Part shown: positions 51,678-57,081 of the stretch, piece by piece
Layout of the letters: each line of letters starts with the position of its first letter
Position numbering within the stretch: position 1 is the first letter of the stretch
Source of the DNA: Chloroflexota bacterium
GTDB lineage: Bacteria > Chloroflexota > Anaerolineae > Promineifilales > Promineifilaceae
Assembly (NCBI GenBank): GCA_018004935.1
Contig: JAGNBF010000004.1
Span: 96,971 to 154,051, forward strand
Direction: 5' to 3'
DNA: 57,081 nt
Program-made: the position numbers and the translations under genes
Notes under the pieces: generated by a model
What the model was told of the DNA's origin: nothing
Seen by the model: only the letters and a program-made list of their open reading frames with translations
Databases searched by the model: none

Positions 51678-52107
51678 TCGTTACGACTAAGGAACGAGAA
51701 TTAAATAAGTTACAGGGGTCTGAAGACGAGCACCTCATGACAAAAGTCAGACTGACGATTTGATGACAACTGTCACCCTCGGTTTGTCGCCGAACCCCCC
51801 ACCCCTAACCCCGCCCCAGGGCGGGGAACTTTTCTAGGCGCGGTTTTTCGGGGCCTTCGTCCCGAAAAACCGCGCCCGGGTCCCCCCCTTCCCTCTGGAA
51901 TCGTAGGGGGATGGGTCTGCCAACGAAATCTACGCAGGGTTTAGGGTTCGCTCAAAATTAAGTTGGGTGGCACGGTCAGGAGACCGGCCACAGCAAATGT
52001 TCAAGTTATTTAATCTTAATATCTATCTTGGTGGTGTACGGCTCCGCCTGAGCTTGTCGAAGGCAGAGCCGGGCTTCGACATACTCAGCCCTCGAAAAGG
52101 TGTATCG
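51678..52107. repeat. Gene-free stretch: TGAC dyads, families D, C, G
   Basis: Two dyads of the form TGAC-N4-GTCA lie at 51738-51749 and 51764-51775, 26 bp apart. A reversed D element follows (51798-51911; stem-loop 51837-51876, arms GGCGCGGTTTTTCGGG). Then come C (51942-52012) and a degenerate G (52045-52100, TGAGCTTGTCGAAGGC core). The HemW-like gene ends at 52108 from the other strand. No gene is seen. Confidence 0.75.
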
Positions 52108-53502
52108 TTACAATGGTTCATTCTTTGCAGGTATATGCGAAATATTTGAAGCTGTGAGTCCCGCCAGGGTTTTCACCATATTGCCCGCAAACCAGGCACC
52201 ATTAGCTGTCAGACAAAAGCCTTCCTTTTCTCGTGACGCTTCAATGAACTGGTGCTGTTGCCAATGAGCCAGTAGATTGGTCTCCCCCATAGGAATTGTC
52301 TGGAAAACCGCCGCTATATGTGAAGGAATCGTCCCGGAAAGGATTGCTGTGGTCAGGGGTAATAGGGCCGTTTCCTGAGATGTGCGCCATAACCCGCCTT
52401 GCAAACCCGGTTGCCCATCTCTGCAAGTGCGCATATAGGCCGCATAGGGAGGATGGCGGAAATGGTAATCACCTAAAACACCATCGGCTATTGTGCCCAA
52501 CGCCAGACAATCTTCCCTTCGAGTAGGAAATGTAAAATAGAGGTTTTTGTCTCGGGTATCTGCCCAGTGATTAAACAGGTTATGCTGAAACCCATATCTT
52601 TGGAGAAGAGCCGCGCCTGCCTGAAATAAGCAGTAGCTGTCCAGATGGCTTCGTTGTGCCAGCCCTTGGGCTTCTGCCCAGCGACGGTTTTGCGGATAAA
52701 TAAGTAGTTCATACAGGGAAAAGCCATTGACGCCTAGTGCGATCAGTGTTTCCAGATCAGCTATAAAACCGGTTGCCGTTTGTGAGGGTAAGCCACACAC
52801 CATATCTACAGAAACCACCCACCCCAACGCCACCATTGCGGCAATGGTGTGTAATACGGTTTTTACGGGTTGACGCCGCCCAATTTTTTGGCGCACTGAT
52901 TCTTCCAAACTTTGCACGCCCAGGTGTAAACGACGATAACCTATTTGGTGCAAGGTATGGATCATCTCTGGTGTTAACCCTTGCACCGTGGATTCTAAGG
53001 CCCATTCGGTTTTGGGGGTGATGTGGAAATGGGTGCGGCAACAGGTGGTGAGTTGGGTCAACGCGGCCGCGCTCAGAAAGGTGGGCGTGCCTCCACCCCA
53101 ATGCACAGTAGAAACGGGCCGTTGGTTTAAATTACCTTGTTGGCTCCACAATTGGATCTCCTCACACAAACGATCTACATAGTTTTGGCACTGTTGGGTC
53201 TGATGGGATCTCAATTTGAAGGAGTAACAATCGCAAAAGTGGCATTTACTGGTACAAAAGGGAACGTGCAAATAGAGGCAGAAAGGGTTGTTGGTGTCGT
53301 AGTGGGACAGATAATGGCGCAGATGGTGCCAGGCATCGGGGCCTAATTGATCTAAGGGGCGCCGCCCCCACAGTGGGAGCGGCAACAACCAATGATCTAC
53401 ATGGTAAGTGGGGGCAAGGGCTTGCCATTGTGCCCGGATGCTCTCAGTATTGATGGATGGGGGGAATTGCCGCAAATAAGCGGTTAAAGCGGCTTCGCTC
53501 AT
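52108..53502 (-). CDS. HemW-like radical SAM protein
   Basis: Start at ATG 53502, which overlaps the preceding gene's stop by ATGA; 464 residues. The frame opens 67 codons earlier inside that gene. After an 80-residue lead comes YLHVPFCTSKCHFCDCYSFK with the radical SAM cysteines 83, 87, 90, then the HemW/CPO motifs VHWGGGTPTFL, RLHLGVQSLEE, VSVDMVCGLPSQT and a C-terminal helical region. True HemW is about 380 residues and starts with this strand; the N-terminal lead and longer middle make it a relative, perhaps of the HutW/STM4012 type. Its place as last gene after two SPASM proteins and a PqqD-like protein suggests it finishes or feeds their product, not heme synthesis. Confidence 0.9.
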   Translation of the reverse strand: MSEAALTAYLRQFPPSINTESIRAQWQALAPTYHVDHWLLPLPLWGRRPLDQLGPDAWHHLRHYLSHYDTNNPFCLYLHVPFCTSKCHFCDCYSFKLRSHQTQQCQNYVDRLCEEIQLWSQQGNLNQRPVSTVHWGGGTPTFLSAAALTQLTTCCRTHFHITPKTEWALESTVQGLTPEMIHTLHQIGYRRLHLGVQSLEESVRQKIGRRQPVKTVLHTIAAMVALGWVVSVDMVCGLPSQTATGFIADLETLIALGVNGFSLYELLIYPQNRRWAEAQGLAQRSHLDSYCLFQAGAALLQRYGFQHNLFNHWADTRDKNLYFTFPTRREDCLALGTIADGVLGDYHFRHPPYAAYMRTCRDGQPGLQGGLWRTSQETALLPLTTAILSGTIPSHIAAVFQTIPMGETNLLAHWQQHQFIEASREKEGFCLTANGAWFAGNMVKTLAGLTASNISHIPAKNEPL

Positions 53503-54947
53503 AACGGGAGCACCTCTCGCCCTATGATTATTCCTGCGTTTATCTGATCTCGAACCTGGGCAGTTATTTGATCCAGGCGGGCCTGGGTCAATGTTTTTTG
53601 CAGTTGACAGCGAAAAGCTGGTATGCCCGCGGCCGCGTCGTCCAAAGGACAAACTTCTGGGCATCCCCGTACACAATGATATTGGTTGAAACAATCCCGG
53701 CACTGCTCCGGCAGAGGGAAAAGAACCTGGCGTAAATAGTCAATCTGTCGCTTATCTAATAGGAAAGGATATTCGCCAGGATCCGAACAAAGCCTAGAAC
53801 TTACGGGGCTACTCGAGCCGGTCTCCTGACCGTACTCGCTATGGCTCTGTGGGCACACCGGCCACAACGCGTAAGTCCTAAGCTGAACACCGGCGGCTTT
53901 GGCCTGCTCCGCCTGGGTAATTTTGAAGCAAGCGGTGGCGGTATCACCCGGTATCAGGTTCAAAACCTGACGAAACAGATGACAGTAAGGACCGTGAATC
54001 TCGTTCACACGGCTCCCAGAGTATTGCCAGCGCAAACCATATTGTTGGGCTACCTGTTGGGCGGCCAAAAAGGCAATAACAAATTCCTCGGCATCGTGAA
54101 GGGTCATGGAGGGTGTAGCCCGCCCTACCCCATAAACGGGTTCCACATGAATGGCGGCGGGTTTGAGAATCTGGCAGAGATAGTGGGCGATTTCTGACTG
54201 CCGGGCAACGGATTGAGGGGTGATAGTGACACGGACATGAAAGGGGATGCCCTGTTCACGCCAGATACGGGCACTGTTTTCCACATAAGGGGCGCTGTTT
54301 TGGCCCCCCCACAAGGGACGTTGCCGGGCCTGAATATCGGGTGGGCCATCACAAGATAAACCGAGTAGATCAAATTTTTCGGCCAGGAAGCGAGCCGTAG
54401 CCGAGGGGAAGACGCCATTGGTCGCCAGGTAACGGAACAAAGGCACATGGGCTTGTTGGGCAACCGCCTCCACCTCATGTAACACCTGGGCCAGGTAAGG
54501 CTGATCCAGGGCTGGTTCTCCACCTCCATGACAAACCAGGGTCATACCGCTGGCCTGGTGTTGACAGTTGGCGGCAACCAGCGCGGCCGCGTCCCGGATT
54601 GTGCGTAAATTTAGACGCGGTGACGACAAGGGCGAGGGTTTCGCGTAACAATAGGGGCAAAAAAGATTACACTGATTATGCAGATAGAGCGTCAGGCAAA
54701 CAGGAGCAAAGGGAGTCGTTTGCAGAGCATCCCAGCGACGCCGGACAGTCTGAGCCTGTTGGTACAGGTTAAGGGCCTCTGGATGGGTGAGTTGGGCATC
54801 CAACAGGCTGGCAGTGAAGCGGGTGGCTTCTGGGGCAGGCACAACAACCAGATACCCCGGTGTATAGAACAAACTATAAGTCAAGTGCTCCTGGCGAAAA
54901 ATCGCGGCCGCATGTGGGGATATGTGGATGGGAAGCCAGTCTGTCAT
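53499..54947 (-). CDS. Radical SAM/SPASM maturase 1
   Basis: This 482-residue protein has radical SAM cysteines 93, 97 and 100 in LHNQCNLFCPYCYAK. The barrel shows VCHGGGEPALDQPYLAQVL, LATNGVF, LGLSCDGPPDIQARQRPLW and VRVTITPQSV. A SPASM-type C-terminal domain has CRDCFNQYHCVRGCPEVC and later Cys for auxiliary 4Fe-4S clusters. Such enzymes modify side chains of ribosomal peptides or protein residues. The start at 54947 has no ribosome site; it overlaps the stop of a 19-codon frame (ATGA), so it may depend on coupling. An 86-bp palindromic insert in frame (53795-53880) codes about 28 residues just before the SPASM region. Confidence 0.93.
   Translation of the reverse strand: MTDWLPIHISPHAAAIFRQEHLTYSLFYTPGYLVVVPAPEATRFTASLLDAQLTHPEALNLYQQAQTVRRRWDALQTTPFAPVCLTLYLHNQCNLFCPYCYAKPSPLSSPRLNLRTIRDAAALVAANCQHQASGMTLVCHGGGEPALDQPYLAQVLHEVEAVAQQAHVPLFRYLATNGVFPSATARFLAEKFDLLGLSCDGPPDIQARQRPLWGGQNSAPYVENSARIWREQGIPFHVRVTITPQSVARQSEIAHYLCQILKPAAIHVEPVYGVGRATPSMTLHDAEEFVIAFLAAQQVAQQYGLRWQYSGSRVNEIHGPYCHLFRQVLNLIPGDTATACFKITQAEQAKAAGVQLRTYALWPVCPQSHSEYGQETGSSSPVSSRLCSDPGEYPFLLDKRQIDYLRQVLFPLPEQCRDCFNQYHCVRGCPEVCPLDDAAAGIPAFRCQLQKTLTQARLDQITAQVRDQINAGIIIGREVLPL
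53795..53880. repeat. Palindromic repeat inserted in frame inside the radical SAM gene
   Basis: The segment starts TAGAACTTACG and ends CGTAAGTCCTA, imperfect inverted ends. It contains GCCGGTCTCCTGACCG (53817-53832), a 16-nt match to family C copies elsewhere. It codes a low-complexity stretch (SEYGQETGSSSPVSSRL) unlike radical SAM proteins, and keeps the frame open. Confidence 0.65.
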
Positions 54948-55003
54948 GGGTCGTTGGAGTGGGAACGAGAGGGGAAATGTAGGCTCTCATCCGCACACAT
55001 CAT
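54944..55003 (-). CDS. Possible 19-residue leader or precursor peptide
   Basis: Between the PqqD-like and radical SAM 1 genes a short frame starts at ATG 55003, with AAGGG 8 nt upstream. It reads MMCADESLHFPSRSHSNDP and ends TGA, which overlaps the radical SAM start as ATGA. The next gene has no ribosome site of its own, so this frame is probably translated at least for coupling. PqqA and other short precursors of radical SAM maturases are of similar length and place, but no precursor motif is recognised. It could be only a coupling peptide. Confidence 0.4.
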   Translation of the reverse strand: MMCADESLHFPSRSHSNDP

Positions 55004-55015
55004 TCCGATTGCCCT

Positions 55016-55477
55016 TTACCGGGGCACACAGATACGCAATTGCACCAGATGCAAGAATAAGTCACGGGTAAAGGCAAAGGCTTGTTCTTCCGGCCAATCC
55101 AGGGCGGCGGCAAGTTGGGTGGCGGCGGTACCGATGTCGTGATAACCATTGAACAGATTAAAGGTGTGCGTCGCGGCCGCAGAAAGGCCAAATAGCCCGA
55201 CGGGTTCCTTTTGGGGGGAAACACGGCCCCATACCTGGCCCTTATCCACGGTAATGACACAGCCAGGAACAATAACAGGCACGATTTGCGCCAGAAGATC
55301 ATCCGTGGCCGCACCCAAATCAGCCAACTTAAAGCCGGGAATCCCTCTGGCCTCATCCTCATTCACCTGAAGTTCCGTCTGGAGCAGGCCAAAAAAATCA
55401 CGCCGAGACAGGCGGAAAGACAGATCGCGCCGGGGAATGTTGGGAATAGCAGTAAGTTCATTGGGGGGTGTAGTCAT
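55016..55477 (-). CDS. PqqD-like (RiPP recognition element) protein
   Basis: This 153-residue protein is unlikely to be an enzyme. The N-terminal 80 residues (IPNIPRRDLSFRLSRRDFFG) show no known motif. The C-terminal 65 have the winged-helix PqqD/RRE pattern: VGLFGLSAAATHTFNLFNGY, then DIGTAATQLAAALDWPEEQA and FTRDLFLHLVQLRICVP. PqqD-like domains bind leader peptides and present them to radical SAM maturases. It lies 18 nt after radical SAM/SPASM 2 and before the short frame and radical SAM 1, in one operon. A GCGGCCGC (55173) codes SAAAT in the first helix of the domain. Confidence 0.75.
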   Translation of the reverse strand: MTTPPNELTAIPNIPRRDLSFRLSRRDFFGLLQTELQVNEDEARGIPGFKLADLGAATDDLLAQIVPVIVPGCVITVDKGQVWGRVSPQKEPVGLFGLSAAATHTFNLFNGYHDIGTAATQLAAALDWPEEQAFAFTRDLFLHLVQLRICVPR

Positions 55478-55495
55478 CGTAATACGCTTTTAGAG

Positions 55496-56830
55496 TTACG
55501 CGGCCGCGTTCCGTCGCCATACCCCCTGCCCTTCCGCAATCACCTGCAACAACCGTTGCCGGGTAATTGTCTGATTCAGCAAACAACGGGGACCACGTAA
55601 CAAATGCCCGCCCGGCCGGTTCTGCAATGACCGGGTATAACAATCACCAGCACAAGACCAATAACAAAAACAATCCCGGCACTGCTGACGACGCTCAACC
55701 ATCAGGGTATGCAAATGATGACGCGCCGCTTCATTGAGTGTCACAACCCCATCATCCAGACGGCCAATCGCCGAAAGGCTCGCCAACGGATGAGTCGGAT
55801 CGGTGACTTCATAACAGGCTACCAGGGTGCCGCGTGGGCTGATGATGAGAGCATCATAGGGGGCCAGGCAAAACGTGGGCGTGATCGTTCCCAGGCGTGC
55901 TCCAGAATACATCAGACGCCGCCCCGCCGCCTGGGCAATATCCCAGGCGGCCATAAACGCTTCGGCAAAGGCCAGACAATCACTTTCGGCCGGGACGCCA
56001 TGACCACCACGTTGCGTATTAAAACTCGGCTCCACCTGTAGGCTACGACAACCGGTATGTGCACAAATGAAGCGTACCCCTTCCACAAACGCGGCCCAGG
56101 GAGCAGTCGCCGTCATCCGCATTCCATAAGGAAAATGATGGCTGTCTAATTCTGCAATGTTGGCCCGAATGAGGCTGGCCGAACCCTGACCAGAAGTGAA
56201 AGGGCGTTGCCGATCTTGGGTTTCCGGAGTGCCATCCCAGGAAAGGGTCAGGCCGTCTATGTGCTCCAAAATCCACTCTCGTTGCCGGGGCGACCAGACA
56301 CCATTGGAAGTGAGGGTGATGCGGGCAGAAAGGGGCTTTTGTCGGGCGTAGGCAGTGCACTCTTGGAGAACCTGCCAGGCAAAGGTAGGTTCTCCCCCTC
56401 CGTGAAAAGAGATTTCAAATTGTGTTTTGCGTAAGGCCTGGGCCTGTTCACAAACAATGTCAATGGCGGCACAGCCCTGTTGTACGGTCAACGTTTCGGG
56501 GGGAAATTCGCCCGCGGCCGCGTAACAATAGGTACAACGGAGTTGGCACTGATTGGTCAGAAGCAAAACCGCCATGGTAGGCCGAAACAATGTAGCCTGA
56601 TCCCCTGGAGCCGGGGGATCAGGCTCCAAAAAACCAATCTCCGCCAGAAAATCCCATGCCTGAGGCGAACTCTGATGCCATACATCCGCCAGGTGACTGG
56701 CTTGCGCTACCTGCTGGGCCAGAGTCGCCATGGCCCGGTTGCCCACAAAAGCCAACCCAGCCAGGGGCCGAAAAATGATGAATTTATCGGCATTCGCCTG
56801 TTCATCTACGGGAATGATATGTAAATCCAT
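55496..56830 (-). CDS. Radical SAM/SPASM maturase 2
   Basis: First gene of the operon in view, 444 residues, with AAGAAGG 4-5 nt before ATG 56830. A 75-residue N-terminal domain (FIIFRPLAGLAFVGNRAMAT ... FLAEIGFLEPD) may be an RRE-like wing fused to the enzyme. Radical SAM cysteines 95, 99, 102 lie in LTNQCQLRCTYCYAAAG. The barrel shows ISFHGGGEPTFAWQVLQEC, LTSNGVW and LTLSWDGTPETQDRQRPF. The SPASM part reads CRDCFCYWSCAGDCYTRSL. It shares strand order and several motifs with the second enzyme, so the two are distant paralogues that probably act on one substrate. Two GCGGCCGC sites code Ala runs (55500, 56514). Confidence 0.93.
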   Translation of the reverse strand: MDLHIIPVDEQANADKFIIFRPLAGLAFVGNRAMATLAQQVAQASHLADVWHQSSPQAWDFLAEIGFLEPDPPAPGDQATLFRPTMAVLLLTNQCQLRCTYCYAAAGEFPPETLTVQQGCAAIDIVCEQAQALRKTQFEISFHGGGEPTFAWQVLQECTAYARQKPLSARITLTSNGVWSPRQREWILEHIDGLTLSWDGTPETQDRQRPFTSGQGSASLIRANIAELDSHHFPYGMRMTATAPWAAFVEGVRFICAHTGCRSLQVEPSFNTQRGGHGVPAESDCLAFAEAFMAAWDIAQAAGRRLMYSGARLGTITPTFCLAPYDALIISPRGTLVACYEVTDPTHPLASLSAIGRLDDGVVTLNEAARHHLHTLMVERRQQCRDCFCYWSCAGDCYTRSLQNRPGGHLLRGPRCLLNQTITRQRLLQVIAEGQGVWRRNAAA

Positions 56831-56864
56831 ACGACCTTCTTAGTCATTATGATTTAGCAAAGGG

Positions 56865-57081
56865 TGTGTTTCAAAGGAGTTGAATAATTAATTGTTGAAC
56901 TGTTGAACTGTTCATGAAGCGGTAGACGCTCTAGGGTGATTGCCTACGTGGAGTTCCCACACCCCCAACCCCACCCCCCGGGGGCGGGGAGCTTTTCTAA
57001 GGGGCATTTTTCCGGGGCGAATGCCCCAAAAAATGCCCCATTGGAATTCCCCCCCTTCCCAAGGGAATCGGCAGGGGGGGT
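56865..57081. repeat. Family E/D repeats upstream of the radical SAM operon
   Basis: 56865-56940 is a reversed part of the duplicated block at 30.3/32.6 kb (TTGAATAATTAATTGTTGAA, GAAGCGGTAGACG). 56958-57081 is a reversed family D copy with stem-loop 57001-57039 (GGGGCATTTTT arms), cut by the window end. An operon promoter and any upstream precursor gene would lie here or beyond; none is seen. Confidence 0.75.

Larger units (their letters stand above)
1..57081. repeat. Iterated palindrome GCGGCCGC, about 72 copies
   Basis: I counted about 72 occurrences by eye, most within CGCGGCCGCG. Positions include 595, 1312, 2674, 3687, 4023, 9171, 10212, 12626/12632 (overlapping pair), 14663, 16035, 17700, 21979, 26949, 28442, 31009, 37070, 43025, 45745, 49137, 53063, 55500 and 56514. 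At this base composition about 2 would be expected. Copies are mostly in genes, coding Ala-Ala-Ala, but some are intergenic (for example 10306, 13640, 28366, 34077). Density is lowest at 4.4-8.1 kb and 49.1-53.1 kb. Confidence 0.9.

Noticed and set aside
1-57081. NotI-site enrichment as a cloning or linker artefact
   Set aside because: Copies are embedded in coding frames as alanine codons at many independent sites with differing flanks, which linker ligation would not give.

Overview
The window (about 57 kb, about 55% G+C by eye) reads as chromosomal DNA of an environmental bacterium, most likely a Chloroflexota member close to Anaerolineae or Ardenticatenales. The supporting signs are a very large AfsR/MalT-like SARP-ATPase-TPR regulator, a secreted protein ending in a YLPII-type tail, lipoproteins with Pro/Thr/Glu-rich linkers, MglA/Roadblock modules and multiheme cytochromes. 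The assignment is inference; no rRNA, tRNA or marker gene is present. I see no CRISPR array, transposase, integrase or rRNA.

Layout. 1-2.8 kb: 3'-truncated sugar ABC-transporter binding lipoprotein and a LacI-family regulator with a doubly operated, probably autorepressed promoter. 3.0-10.3 kb: CPA2 antiporter, then an envelope/stress cassette (CsbD, GlsB, YggT-like, YtxH, a 52-aa membrane peptide, two coupled AI-2E-family permeases) and a relic of a short-chain dehydrogenase. 10.5-17.9 kb: AfsR-like regulator, a divergent 75-aa protein, and a 1286-aa secreted propeller protein. 18.6-27.5 kb: three histidine kinases and an OmpR-type regulator; one kinase gene is split by an in-frame TAG. 28.5-33.9 kb: an MglA-like GTPase cluster with three Roadblock proteins, a REC-Roadblock fusion, a DUF4388 protein and an unidentified cysteine-rich protein. 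34.4-42.5 kb: a redox region holding a four-rhodanese lipoprotein, a 12-heme cytochrome lipoprotein split by an in-frame TGA, a divergent LysR regulator with operator-like dyads at activator distance, and an octaheme cytochrome / Tat-type four-cluster ferredoxin / NrfD quinone module. 42.6-51.7 kb: MerA-like flavin disulfide reductase, orphan phage-antirepressor-like protein, MFS permease, DDAH-like enzyme, SulP transporter with STAS and four CBS domains. 52.1-56.8 kb: a minus-strand operon of two radical SAM/SPASM proteins, a PqqD-like protein, a HemW-like radical SAM protein and a possible 19-residue leader peptide. It looks like a peptide or protein maturation system and is the best candidate here for an undescribed pathway.

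Two window-wide signals stand out. The palindrome GCGGCCGC, usually inside CGCGGCCGCG, occurs about 72 times where about 2 are expected, both in genes (coding Ala-Ala-Ala) and between them, like a HIP1-type iterated palindrome. Almost every long intergenic stretch is built of short palindromic repeat families (called A to G below). Family D keeps a constant G/C-rich frame around hairpins whose stems differ from copy to copy but stay base-paired. One D copy sits inside a family E repeat whose uninterrupted form occurs 6 kb away, and another palindromic element lies in frame inside a radical SAM gene.
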